From Arthrobacter sp. MYb229 (GTDB taxonomy: Bacteria; Actinomycetota; Actinomycetes; Actinomycetales; Micrococcaceae), in assembly GCF_002975405.1 (NCBI RefSeq), contig NZ_PCPS01000003.1, positions 62,001 to 126,000 of the forward strand: a stretch of 64,000 nt of DNA. Reading direction: 5' to 3'. Positions 52,525 to 61,233 of this stretch are shown piece after piece. The translations under genes were made by a program, and so were the position numbers. The notes beneath the pieces were generated by a model. That model made no database searches. It saw only the letters and a list, made by a program, of their open reading frames with translations, and was not told where the DNA came from. Position 1 is the first letter of the stretch. Every line of letters starts with the position of its first letter.

Positions 52525-53654
52525 GAACTCTCTTGTCCCGTCGTGCAAACCCAACGGCGCGCCTCGCTGTTTGCATCCAGGCAGCTCCAATTCATGGGTT
52601 CCGAATAGAATCTGATCTCATCGGTGAGCCAAAAGGTCTTATCCGGGTCCCATCCGGCGATCGTGCTGGCGAAATTTTCATCTACTTCAAGGCATTCGCC
52701 GGCAAGGGCTAGATATCCGGCCACGCTCAGATGGACGCCGTCATAATGCTGCGCGACCAGCGACCAGTCGGGCATCACCCAGGAGCCGTCGCGGCCGGTG
52801 GTTCGATACCAGTCATTGCGTTTGCCGGCGGTAACCTCGATGCCATATTTGCGGCTCAACCGAACCCAATCTGCGGCAGAAGAGATCTCCAGGATCCGCG
52901 CCGAGGGCGGCACGCTCGCCGCTCGGGTTACCGCTTGCTCCCAGCCGAAACCGTCTTCGACGCAGCTCAAGCCCAGCGGCTGTTTGTCGGCGAAGATTGC
53001 GCTGGTGGCCACAAGGTTCATGCTGGGCTTGGACCACCATTCGCCACTGAGGTTTGCGCTGACCGGTGTCGGCTTTTCGGCGGCGAAACGCTCCTCGGTC
53101 AGGATCAGCCGTTCCTTCCAGCGTTCGAGCTCGTCGGCCACGCTGCGTTCGGCGAGTGTCACCGAAGCGCTGGGATCGAGTTGATCAAATTCCACGTGAA
53201 ACTGTGAGCGCAGATCAACGGGCGCACACCACCATTGCGCCTTGCCGGAGTCCGCAATGTGTCCAGCAATTCGTTGCAGCGGCTCCGCGAGCACCGGCGA
53301 GGCCAACAGCGTGTCTTCGCCATCCGGCTCCTGCCAGTATCTGGCAGCATCGACGGAGCGCTCCAGCGCCGCCTTCAGGAGCATGTCGGTCACCGCAACA
53401 AGCTCGGTGCCATTCAAGAGTTCGCCAAGCTCTTCCGCACCGACTTTGATCCCGCGTCCCACCTCGGCTCCCGGCCCGAACATGACCACGGAATCACCGC
53501 GGCATGCTTCCACCTGATAAGCGGCATGGAACATTCCCGAGTGCAGCGGATGCTCATCAAATGCGGGCAGCAGCTGCTCTTCGCTGGCCAGCGCAAATTC
53601 CCACAGCAGGCGCCGCCCGCGCCGCCCGGCCGGCAATATATGCGCTAAATCCAC
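52521..53654 (-). CDS. Protein of unknown function (377 residues)
   Basis: I do not recognise this family. The protein is soluble, with no signal peptide or membrane helix and many tryptophans. Its C-terminal third has a distinctive block: SWVMPDWSLVAQHYDGVHLS, then WDPDKTFWLTDEIRFY. The YDGVHLS and W-x-P-x-x-T-x-W pattern is vaguely like ADP-ribosyltransferase-type or toxin C-terminal domains, but I cannot support that. Its stop overlaps the thioesterase start. It lies next to the Wadjet operon on the same strand. Confidence 0.75.
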   Translation of the reverse strand: MDLAHILPAGRRGRRLLWEFALASEEQLLPAFDEHPLHSGMFHAAYQVEACRGDSVVMFGPGAEVGRGIKVGAEELGELLNGTELVAVTDMLLKAALERSVDAARYWQEPDGEDTLLASPVLAEPLQRIAGHIADSGKAQWWCAPVDLRSQFHVEFDQLDPSASVTLAERSVADELERWKERLILTEERFAAEKPTPVSANLSGEWWSKPSMNLVATSAIFADKQPLGLSCVEDGFGWEQAVTRAASVPPSARILEISSAADWVRLSRKYGIEVTAGKRNDWYRTTGRDGSWVMPDWSLVAQHYDGVHLSVAGYLALAGECLEVDENFASTIAGWDPDKTFWLTDEIRFYSEPMNWSCLDANSEARRWVCTTGQESS

Positions 53655-53834
53655 TTCTGACTCCTAGCATTCGACGCATAGGGACGTTAAATAAGCCCAA
53701 GACACCGAGTTAGTTTTAACGAGATCGATTATTCGAGATTACCTCAGCAGGGGTTGCTATTTACCTCCGGCTGGCAGCGTTGGCTCTGGCCGGTCAAAGG
53801 TCCGGCAGATTGCCACCACCCCGGAGGAACGTTC

Positions 53835-55682
53835 GTGAAATCATTCGCTCGACCCGGCAAAACCAATCGCATCACCCCCGTACGACTCACCGCAGGCGCT
53901 CTCGTCGTCGTTGCAACCTCAGTTGCCCTTACCGCAGCGAATTCGTCCCCCATTCCGGAGCCGGCTAATACATCCAGCGCCACTTGGGAATCCAGCGCCT
54001 ACCGCGGCACCGTCGAAGCGATTCCCGCCTCCACCCAAGACCAGGCTGAAACCCCGAAAACCATCGATGGCGTGGTGTTCGAGGACAGCAACCAAAACTC
54101 CAAGCATGACTCCAACGAACCGGGCAGGCCAGGGGTCACCGTCTCCAATGGACGAGAGGTGACCACCACAGACGGCCAGGGACGCTACGAGTTGCCGTCC
54201 TTCGAGAACATGACTATGTTCGTCACCCAACCACGCGGCTACCAGGTGCCGGTTGATGAACACAACGTCGCCCAGTTCTCCTACACCCACCTTCCGGAAG
54301 GTTCGCCGGAGTTGAAATACGGCGGAATCGAGCCCACCGGCCCGCTGCCGCAAGCCGTCAACTTCCCACTGACGCGCAGCTCCGCCACCCAATCCCCGGA
54401 GCAGAGCTGCCTCATCGGTGCGGACGTGCAGACCTATGATCAGGAAGAAGTTGAATTCGCCCGCAGCGGCGTCTTCACCGATCTGGCCGAACGCAACGAT
54501 TACACCGGATGCGGGGCGCTGTTCATTGGCGACTTGGTCGGAGATGACCTGTCCTTGTTCGCGCAGACCCGCGAGCTGACCTCCATGCTCAACGGGCCAG
54601 CGCGCTTCCTTCCAGGCAACCACGACATGGACTTTGACGCCCTGGACGGCGAGCACGAATTCGACAGCTACCGCGCCCAGTTCGGCCCGGAGTACTACTC
54701 CTATGACGCCGGCAAGACGCACGTGGTCGCGCTGAGCACCATCGCGTACCCCACGAAAGTTCCCGCCAAGAAGAGCGACTACACCTATGACCTGGGCGAG
54801 CGGCAGCTTCAATGGCTGCGCGCGGATATCGCCAAGGTTCCCAAGAACAAGGCCATCGTGCTGGCCGGGCACAGCCCGCTGCTGGAATTCTTCTACAGCG
54901 ATTCGCACACCACCAAGCAGGTCAAGGAAATCTACGAGATCCTTGAGGGCCGCGAAGTCGTGTCGCTGGGCGGGCACACGCACATGTCCGAGAACCTGCG
55001 TGCCGGGGATCTGTTGGACGGATGGCGTGACGAGGTTGGGGCGGAGGGACTGCCCTTCACCCACCTGACGGTCCCTGCGGTCTCCGGGCAGTGGTACGCG
55101 GGCCGAGTCACCGACAGCGGCTACCCCACTTCCATCCAGCGTGACGGCACCCCGCCGGGCGTGCTGACCCTCGATATCAAGAATGATGCCATTACCGAAC
55201 GCTTCACCGTCACCGGCGGCGACGAGACCAAGCAGATGGCGCTGGGACTGAACACCCCGGCCTACCGCGAATGGTACGCACAAAATGTCGACCAGCCACG
55301 CGGCACGGTGGACCCACTTGAAAATCCGCTGTCCGTGAGCCAAGCCGAGCTCTCCGCAGAGACCTGGCTGACCACGAACTTCTGGATGGGCAGCACCGGA
55401 TCGAGCGTGGAGGTCACCCTGGATGGCGAAGAAGCTTCGCTGGCCACCCGCACCCAGCAGATGGCGGGGGAACGACCACTGGTGGGCGCCGAATACTCCG
55501 ATCCGGTGGCCATCGCCGAACAGTTCGTCCACGGTGGCGGGCTGGCCGAGAAGACTAACCACTTGTGGCGTCTTGAGCTGCCCACGGATTTGACGGTGGG
55601 AGCACACACCGCCACGGTCACCGCTACCGATGTCCACGGGCGCTCCTTCACCGAGGAGCTCTCCTTCGAGGTCACCGAGTAA
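53835..55682 (+). CDS. Secreted calcineurin-like metallophosphoesterase
   Basis: The 615-residue protein has a Sec signal peptide (TAGALVVVATSVALTAANS), a SdrD/MetallophosN-like beta domain at residues 75-160 (DGVVFEDSNQNSKHDSNEPG), a central phosphoesterase domain, and a MetallophosC-like C-terminus. Metal motifs: ADVQ, FIGDLVGDD, PGNHDMD, AGHSPLLEF, GGHTHMSE. The first motif has D-x-Q in place of D-x-H, as is common in this three-domain family. The start is GTG at 53835 with GGAGG upstream; the upstream frame is not needed. The substrate is unknown, possibly an envelope phosphate ester. Confidence 0.9.
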   Translation: MKSFARPGKTNRITPVRLTAGALVVVATSVALTAANSSPIPEPANTSSATWESSAYRGTVEAIPASTQDQAETPKTIDGVVFEDSNQNSKHDSNEPGRPGVTVSNGREVTTTDGQGRYELPSFENMTMFVTQPRGYQVPVDEHNVAQFSYTHLPEGSPELKYGGIEPTGPLPQAVNFPLTRSSATQSPEQSCLIGADVQTYDQEEVEFARSGVFTDLAERNDYTGCGALFIGDLVGDDLSLFAQTRELTSMLNGPARFLPGNHDMDFDALDGEHEFDSYRAQFGPEYYSYDAGKTHVVALSTIAYPTKVPAKKSDYTYDLGERQLQWLRADIAKVPKNKAIVLAGHSPLLEFFYSDSHTTKQVKEIYEILEGREVVSLGGHTHMSENLRAGDLLDGWRDEVGAEGLPFTHLTVPAVSGQWYAGRVTDSGYPTSIQRDGTPPGVLTLDIKNDAITERFTVTGGDETKQMALGLNTPAYREWYAQNVDQPRGTVDPLENPLSVSQAELSAETWLTTNFWMGSTGSSVEVTLDGEEASLATRTQQMAGERPLVGAEYSDPVAIAEQFVHGGGLAEKTNHLWRLELPTDLTVGAHTATVTATDVHGRSFTEELSFEVTE

Positions 55683-55835
55683 TCTGCAGCAGCTGCTGGT
55701 GGCGTCCGCATAATCCAATGCGGGCGCCACCTTCTTTGTGCCTTCGCCTGCCCCGCCGGTCCCGCCGGTCCCGCGCGGCCGACTCATTGGCTCAAAGCTG
55801 CGGCGCCAAAGCCCGCCCACGCATATGATGAAGGC

Positions 55836-56810
55836 ATGCGCATTGCTATCTTGGACGACTACCAGAACGCGGCTCGCGACTTCGCGGATTTCGACGAGCT
55901 CGCGGCCGAGCTGAACGCCGAATTGACCGTCTTCAACGAGCACCTCGGCCACGAGGACAGCGCCGTCTGCGCGGCGCTGGAACCCTTTGATGCCATCGTG
56001 GCGATGCGCGAGCGCACACCCTTCAGCGAAGCCCGCTTCCAGCGGCTGCCCAACCTGAAGCTGCTGGTTTCCACCGGCCGGCGCAATGGATCGATCGACC
56101 TGGACGCTGCCGCGGCGCACGATGTGCTCGTTACCCATACCGGGTACGTTCCGACCGACGCCGTGGAACACACCTGGGCGCTGATTCTCGCCGCCGCCCG
56201 CCGGCTCGACGTGGAACTGTTCTCCACCGACTCGCCGCGCACCGAATCCGCGCCCTGGCAGTCGACCTTCGGCATCGGGCTGGCCGGGAAAACCCTGGGC
56301 GTGTATGGCTTAGGGAATCTCGGCTCGCGGGTGGCCAAGGTCGGACTGGCCTTTGGCATGCGCGTGATCGCCTACAGCCAGAACCTGACCAAGGCCCGGG
56401 CCACCGAAGTGGGCGTCGAGCTGGTCTCCGAGGCCGAGCTCTTCGCCACCAGCGACGTGCTCACCGTCCACTTGAAGCTCTCCGCGCGCAGCACCGGGGC
56501 CATCTCCGCCAAGCAGCTGTCCTGGATGAAGCCCGAAGCGATCTTGGTGAACACCTCGCGCAGCCGCATCGTGCAAACCCCGGCGCTGATCTCCGCCTTG
56601 GAAAACCAGCTGCTGCGGCTGGCGGCCGTGGACGTATTCGATGTGGAACCGTTGCCGGTGCTTGACCAGCTCACCCGCACGCGCGGGCTGATAGCCACCC
56701 CGCATATCGGCTACGTGACCGCCGAACAGTTCGAAATGTTCTACCGTGACTCGGTGGAGAACATCCGCGCCTGGGCTAAGGGTTCGCCGATCCGCGTGAT
56801 GGGCGGCTAG
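55836..56810 (+). CDS. D-isomer-specific 2-hydroxyacid dehydrogenase
   Basis: The 324-residue NAD(P)-dependent oxidoreductase has the dinucleotide motif GVYGLGNLGSRVAKVG and the catalytic triad R (NTSRSRIV), E (VDVFDVEPLP) and H (ATPHIGYVT). The family reduces 2-keto acids or oxidises D-2-hydroxy acids. The short cap and the unusual STGRRNGSIDL segment in place of the common TAGVGxDNID suggest a separate subfamily. Its last 35 bases overlap the convergent PAP2 gene. Confidence 0.9.
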   Translation: MRIAILDDYQNAARDFADFDELAAELNAELTVFNEHLGHEDSAVCAALEPFDAIVAMRERTPFSEARFQRLPNLKLLVSTGRRNGSIDLDAAAAHDVLVTHTGYVPTDAVEHTWALILAAARRLDVELFSTDSPRTESAPWQSTFGIGLAGKTLGVYGLGNLGSRVAKVGLAFGMRVIAYSQNLTKARATEVGVELVSEAELFATSDVLTVHLKLSARSTGAISAKQLSWMKPEAILVNTSRSRIVQTPALISALENQLLRLAAVDVFDVEPLPVLDQLTRTRGLIATPHIGYVTAEQFEMFYRDSVENIRAWAKGSPIRVMGG

Positions 56811-57501
56811 CCACCGACCGCCGGGGCACGAAGTAGAAATGCAGGATCGCTACCACCGCGGCCCAGGCGGCCCCGATGAGCAGCCCCACCACCACGTCCG
56901 AGACCCAATGATGCCCGAGGTAGATGCGCGAGGCACCCATGGCGAGGATAAACAGCCCGGCCAGGGTCGCGATCAGATAGGCGTAGCGGCGCAGTCCGTA
57001 GACGATGGCCAGGTAACTGGCGATGCCGATCAGCGCCATCGCGTTCAGCGTATGCCCGCTGGGAAACGAGAACGATTCGGGCGGCGCAGGTCCGCCGGGG
57101 ATCCCTTGCGGACGCGGCACCCGAAGATTCGCCTTCAGCAGCACCGTCAGCAGCACCGAGACCAGCGCCGTGAATGCGACCGCCGCCAACGGCCAAACGC
57201 TGCGCGTGAACCAGCACAGCAACCCGGTCAGCACCAGCATGATCAGCGTCATTCCCGGGGTGGAACCCCAGAAGTACAGCAGGTCGGCGAGGGATTGCCA
57301 CGCGGGGACCTGATGCTCCAAGACCCAGCGGTATGCCGGCTCATCCAGGTCTTTGGCCCAGCCGCCCACATGCAGCGAGACCAGCACGCGGCGGGTGAAA
57401 TAGAACATGGCAACCACGAGACCAAAGATGATCCACAGGATCTGCGTGCCGCGGGGCCGTTGACCTTGACGGAAGTACCAGGAAGATCTCATGACTTCCA
57501 T
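56776..57501 (-). CDS. PAP2 family membrane phosphatase
   Basis: The protein has about six membrane helices and the three PAP2 motifs: KANLRVPRP, SFPSGHTLNAM and SRIYLGHHWVSDVVVG, with the catalytic histidines in PSGHT and GHHWVSD. The family dephosphorylates lipid phosphates such as phosphatidic acid or undecaprenyl pyrophosphate. The start could be 57501 (MEVMRSSW) or 57492 (MRSSW). It overlaps the end of the convergent dehydrogenase gene by 35 bases. Confidence 0.9.
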   Translation of the reverse strand: MEVMRSSWYFRQGQRPRGTQILWIIFGLVVAMFYFTRRVLVSLHVGGWAKDLDEPAYRWVLEHQVPAWQSLADLLYFWGSTPGMTLIMLVLTGLLCWFTRSVWPLAAVAFTALVSVLLTVLLKANLRVPRPQGIPGGPAPPESFSFPSGHTLNAMALIGIASYLAIVYGLRRYAYLIATLAGLFILAMGASRIYLGHHWVSDVVVGLLIGAAWAAVVAILHFYFVPRRSVASRPSRGSANP

Positions 57502-57556
57502 CGTAGTGGCCAGCCGGGCGCACCGGCGATGCCGGCTCATGCGGAAGAATAGTCAC

Positions 57557-58015
57557 ATGACGATCAAGGTTTTAGCCATTGGCAAGAAGCACGAGTCCTG
57601 GGTGGAGGAGGGAATCTCCCGCTACGCAAAACGCCTGAAGAAGCCCTTCGATTTGTCCTGGCAGCTGCTCAACCATTCATCGCGCGAGAACGACGCGGCA
57701 CGCACCGAGGAATCGGCACGGATCTTGGCGAAGATCTCCGCGGATGACTTCGTGGTGCTCTTGGACGAACGCGGCAAGAACGTGGACTCCCCCACGCTGG
57801 CGGACACGCTTCGTGCTCCGATCGATTCCTCGCGCAATGTCGTCATCATCATCGGCGGCGCCTACGGGGTGGACGCCTCGGTCCACCAGCGCGCGAACTT
57901 CGCCTGGTCGCTGTCCAAGCTGGTCTTCCCCCACCAACTGGTGCGGCTGATCCTCACCGAACAGCTCTACCGCGCCCAGGACATCCTCGCCGGAGGCAAA
58001 TACCACCACGTGTAG
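57557..58015 (+). CDS. rlmH: 23S rRNA (pseudouridine1915-N3)-methyltransferase
   Basis: The 152-residue SPOUT methyltransferase has the SAM-binding knot IIGGAYGVD and the C-terminal LTEQLYRAQDILAGGKYHHV. It methylates pseudouridine 1915 of 23S rRNA on the assembled ribosome. The start at 57557 (MTIKVLAIGKK) is the conserved N-terminus. It is divergent from the PAP2 gene. Confidence 0.96.
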   Translation: MTIKVLAIGKKHESWVEEGISRYAKRLKKPFDLSWQLLNHSSRENDAARTEESARILAKISADDFVVLLDERGKNVDSPTLADTLRAPIDSSRNVVIIIGGAYGVDASVHQRANFAWSLSKLVFPHQLVRLILTEQLYRAQDILAGGKYHHV

Positions 58016-58120
58016 ACCGGTGCTAGCGCACAGGACCTAGAGTTGGTGCGCCCCCAGCTGGCGCAGTCCCTGGGGCAAAACCGGCAATAGAGATAGATTT
58101 TTCGAGGCGCAAAGACAGCA

Positions 58121-58145
58121 ACCCGCCGGCCGGTGGCCGGCGGGT
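58121..58145. terminator. Likely terminator hairpin of hutG-gltS
   Basis: AACCCGCCGGCC pairs perfectly with GGCCGGCGGGTT around a three-base loop, 18 bases past the gltS stop. The following minus-strand sequence has only a loose T-rich run (TTGCTGTCTTTG). It may also act on rlmH from the other side. Confidence 0.65.
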
Positions 58146-58162
58146 TGGCTCCCCTGGCTCGG

Positions 58163-59458
58163 CTAGCCGACCAGGTTCATGCACCACACGATCCATGGCA
58201 GCGCCACCATGTCGATCAGCACGGCGCCGGCCAGCGGGACGATCAGGAACGCCCGCTCGGAGCGGACGCCGAACTTGGAGTTGAAGGCATCCATATTGGC
58301 CAGCGCGTTGGGTGCGGCGCCCATGCCGTGGCCGATGAAGCCGGCGACCATGGTGGCCGCGTCGTAGTCCTTGCCGAGCATCCGGAAGACCACCAATACG
58401 GCGAACGCCAGAATGAACAGCACCTGCACCACCAGGATGAGAACCAGCGGGCCGGCCAGCGAGGCGAGCTCCCACATCTTCAGGCTCATCATCGCCAGGG
58501 TCAGGAAGAAACCGAGGGTGAACTTTGCGATCAGCTCGACCGCTTCGTCGCTGATCTTGAACCAGCCCAGCTTGTCATTGACGTTGCGGAAGATCACCGC
58601 AACGATCATCGCCCCCACGTACGCGGGCAGGGTCAGGCCGGTGATCTCCGAAAGCCAGCCGCCGAGCACCGTGCCGGCAACCATGAGCGCGGCAATGACC
58701 ACCAAGACGGTCAGCAGCCGGTTGTATTGGAGTCCTTCGCCCTCGGCGTTGGCGTCCCCGGTCCGCCGGTCGGTGGCTACCGCAGCCGCGCCGTCCTTGC
58801 CTCCGGCCGCATTGGCGCCGGTCACCATGTTCTTGGCTACGGTCCCGGCAACTGCCATCTTGCCCAGCAGCCCGGCCTTCTCGGGGATCTGCACGTTATG
58901 CCGAGCCACCAGGAAGTTAGCGGTCATGCCGCCGAGCATGCTGCCGGCCACCAGGCCGAAGGTTGCCGAGGCAATCGCCACCGTGGTCGCACCCTCGAAA
59001 CCCATGGCCTCGGCGGTCGGGCCGAAGGCCGCGGCGTTGCCGTGCCCGCCCTCGAGGCCTACCGCCCCGGCCATGATGCCGAGCATCGGCTCGATACCGA
59101 CGGCTTTGGCCATCCCCATCCCGATCACGTTCTGCATGATCGCCAGGGACCAGCAGGCCACCAAGTAGATGAGCAGCAGCTTGCCGCCCCTTTTGATGGT
59201 GGCCAGCGAACCGGCCAGGCCGATGGTCGTGAAGAACGCGACCATGGCAGGAGTCTGCAACGTGGTGTCGAGCTGGATCTGCGCGACGTCGGTCTGACGC
59301 AGCGCCAGCACCAGAAGCGCGAACAAGAAGCCGCCCACCACGGGGGCCGGGATGCAGAAGCGCTGCAGGAAGCCAATCCTGCGCCGGGCCCATTCGCCAC
59401 CGGCCAGCAAGATCATCGCCAGGGCCGAAGTCTGCACCAGGTCAAGTTGTATATCCAT
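58163..59458 (-). CDS. gltS: Sodium/glutamate symporter
   Basis: The 431-residue protein has two inverted membrane halves with GltS signatures IPAPVVGGFL, AGAVGLEGGHGNAAAFGPT and the matching VAGFIGHGMGAAPNALANM. A hydrophilic insert at about residues 215-240 is longer than usual. The family moves glutamate with sodium. It starts 7 bases after hutG, whose product is glutamate; this suggests a shared role in glutamate handling. Confidence 0.93.
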   Translation of the reverse strand: MDIQLDLVQTSALAMILLAGGEWARRRIGFLQRFCIPAPVVGGFLFALLVLALRQTDVAQIQLDTTLQTPAMVAFFTTIGLAGSLATIKRGGKLLLIYLVACWSLAIMQNVIGMGMAKAVGIEPMLGIMAGAVGLEGGHGNAAAFGPTAEAMGFEGATTVAIASATFGLVAGSMLGGMTANFLVARHNVQIPEKAGLLGKMAVAGTVAKNMVTGANAAGGKDGAAAVATDRRTGDANAEGEGLQYNRLLTVLVVIAALMVAGTVLGGWLSEITGLTLPAYVGAMIVAVIFRNVNDKLGWFKISDEAVELIAKFTLGFFLTLAMMSLKMWELASLAGPLVLILVVQVLFILAFAVLVVFRMLGKDYDAATMVAGFIGHGMGAAPNALANMDAFNSKFGVRSERAFLIVPLAGAVLIDMVALPWIVWCMNLVG

Positions 59459-59465
59459 ATAGCTT

Positions 59466-60404
59466 TTACCCTTTGCTCATGATGAGGTCGTGGACCAGGC
59501 GGGCACCGGTGCGGGCGGTGCGCTGGTCGATGTCGAAGTCGGGATTCAATTCGGCGATGTCTGCGTGAAGCAGCTTGCCGCTGGCCGCTGCCGCCAGCAC
59601 GATGGCACGCACCACCTCCAGGCCAATGCCGTAGCCGGCCGGCGCGCTCACCCCCGGCGCCACCGACGCGGGCAAGGCGTCCAGATCGATGGTCAGGTAC
59701 AGGTGATCCACCGAGCTGGCGAAGCCGGCAACAAATTCCCGCACCGCATCGAGATTGCCCAGGTGGCATTCGGTGTCGAGCAGCACCTGCACGCCGAGGT
59801 CCTGCGCACGGTCGAAGAGCAGCTTGGTGTTGGACGCCTCGGAAATGCCCACCGCTGCGTAGCGGAATGGACGGCCCGCGGCCGCCTCGGCCGCGGCGAT
59901 CTGCGCAAACCCGGTGCCCGAGGTAGCCGCCTGCGCGACGCGCAAATCGAAGTGCGCGTCGATATTCAGGCAGCCCAGGCTCCACGGACCGGCGGCACCC
60001 AGCGCTTTGGCGATGCCTGCATAAGAGGCGAAGGTGATCTCGTGTCCGCCGCCCAGCCCCACGGTGAATTGGCCGTCGCGCAACAGGCCGGCTAGCGCAT
60101 TCGCGAATTCTTCCTGGCCCGCTTCTAGCTCTTGGCCTTCAACCATCACGTCACCGGCGTCGAAGAGGTTGGCCGGCTCCTGAAGAGCGATGGAAGACAA
60201 CGCCGCGCGCAGCGCCGCGGGGCCGGTCTTGGCCCCGGTGCGGCCCTTGTTGCGGCGCACGCCCTCGTCGCTGGCGAAGCCCAGCAGCGTGGCACCGGCT
60301 CCCGCGCCTGGCCGCCACGGCTTGATGGTGTTGTGCCAGCGTGCGTTCTGCACCCCGGGACCGTCATCGCGCCCGGACCAGGGTCCGGCTTCATTCAAGG
60401 TCAT
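59466..60404 (-). CDS. hutG: Formimidoylglutamase
   Basis: The 312-residue arginase-fold enzyme has manganese motifs GLGGGHEIT, NIDAHFDLR and TIDLDALPASVAPG. It splits N-formimino-L-glutamate into glutamate and formamide, the last step of histidine degradation. DLR and the overall N-terminus fit HutG better than agmatinase. AAGGAACG precedes the ATG at 60404. The other hut genes are not in this window. Confidence 0.9.
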   Translation of the reverse strand: MTLNEAGPWSGRDDGPGVQNARWHNTIKPWRPGAGAGATLLGFASDEGVRRNKGRTGAKTGPAALRAALSSIALQEPANLFDAGDVMVEGQELEAGQEEFANALAGLLRDGQFTVGLGGGHEITFASYAGIAKALGAAGPWSLGCLNIDAHFDLRVAQAATSGTGFAQIAAAEAAAGRPFRYAAVGISEASNTKLLFDRAQDLGVQVLLDTECHLGNLDAVREFVAGFASSVDHLYLTIDLDALPASVAPGVSAPAGYGIGLEVVRAIVLAAAASGKLLHADIAELNPDFDIDQRTARTGARLVHDLIMSKG

Positions 60405-60912
60405 CTCGTTCCTTCGCTCAGCTTGGCCGCGGGGTCGCGGATACGTTCGGTCAGTTCGGCTTTACGGAGCTGCCTCTTTCACTCGGTTCGGCCCTTGCGC
60501 TTGATCAGCAGCAAATTCTCGGCCAGAGAAAATTCTAGGGAACTAATTCGAACTGCCAATTTGCCTGCCTGCTGCCGGGGCTGGAAGCAGGACGCCAGTT
60601 AAAGTGCCGAAACATGGGGTCAGAAGGGTGATGGGCACTACAAGGTGGAGCGATTCAGCTCTCATTCCGGGCACTCGATTGTGCCAAGAATCACCGATTT
60701 TTGGCCGGAATCGGTGGTCGGCAACGCGAAAAACCGACCAAAGCTCACCCTACCGCATTCTTTAACGTTCAAATATTCGATTGGATTCGACCGCTCGAAG
60801 CGGCTCGACGCGAGCCTCACATTCGATGGCCAGAGCCAAAACGAGTTGGCGCAGCAAGCCGCATTTGCGACTGGGGGTCAGGTCAACCGCCGGGCCGGGC
60901 AGCAGAGGACGG
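60405..60912. other. Non-coding region upstream of hutG
   Basis: About 510 bases with no supported gene. The hutG promoter should be in the left part. I see no tRNA, insertion-sequence end or clear operator. A plus-strand open frame of 117 codons across 60645-60998 is rejected because its end is the duplicated lhr leader. Confidence 0.4.
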
Positions 60913-61077
60913 CAGAGCGAATAGCGCCCCTAGCAGCAGCGCAATTCAGTTCGGCTTTGGATGCCGCAAGGCCTCGCTTAGTCGGTTCGCACCCCTAAGA
61001 TCGAAGATATGAGTGAGATTCTTTCCCGGTTCTGGCGAGACCCTCGCAGCCTTCCTCTGGGCGCTGGACCGGCTCCA
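60913..61077 (+). pseudogene. Damaged partial copy of the lhr 5' end and leader
   Basis: 60913-61032 matches 62603-62722 at 117 of 120 bases (differences at 60932, 60968 and 60980). This includes 96 bases upstream of lhr and its first eight codons. 61040-61077 then matches 62849-62886 exactly (38 bases). Between the two blocks 126 bases of lhr are replaced by seven (61033-61039), which removes Walker A and shifts the frame. The ATG at 61009 would give only 40 residues (MSEILSRFWRDPRSL then stop). It is a remnant, not a gene. Confidence 0.9.
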
Positions 61078-61084
61078 GCGGCAC

Positions 61085-61107
61085 GACAGCTCTTTTCGCG
61101 AGCTGTC
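61085..61107. repeat. Hairpin at the right edge of the lhr remnant
   Basis: GACAGCTC (61085-61092) pairs perfectly with GAGCTGTC (61100-61107) around TTTTCGC, eight bases after similarity to lhr ends. It may be a recombination or insertion scar, or a terminator for the truncated leader. Confidence 0.5.
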
Positions 61108-61154
61108 CAGGGCGGTTTGCCTGAGGACTAATGCTGTACTTACGGCAGTCAAGG

Positions 61155-61197
61155 CAAAAGCCCGGAGCACCATGAGCATAGGTGTTCCAGGCTTTTG
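61155..61197 (-). terminator. Terminator of the small secreted-protein gene
   Basis: CAAAAGCC pairs with GGCTTTTG, and inside it GGAGCACC pairs with GGTGTTCC, giving a 16-base-pair stem at 61155-61197. On the minus strand it ends in CTTTTG. It lies 37 bases past the stop of the secreted-protein gene. Confidence 0.8.
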
Positions 61198-61233
61198 TTC
61201 AGTGGTGGGGAAGATATTTTTACCCTAAGTCGT

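Noticed and set aside
53919-56171. A 750-codon open frame on the minus strand opposite the metallophosphoesterase and dehydrogenase genes
   Set aside because: It is a GC-rich shadow. The plus strand has two clear enzyme families with full motifs, a signal peptide and ribosome sites across the same bases.
58133-59482. A 449-codon plus-strand open frame opposite gltS
   Set aside because: The translation is histidine- and glutamine-rich low-complexity sequence. GltS on the minus strand has strong family motifs.
60645-60998. A 117-codon plus-strand frame before the lhr remnant
   Set aside because: Its last third is the duplicated non-coding lhr leader, so its translation cannot be a conserved protein.
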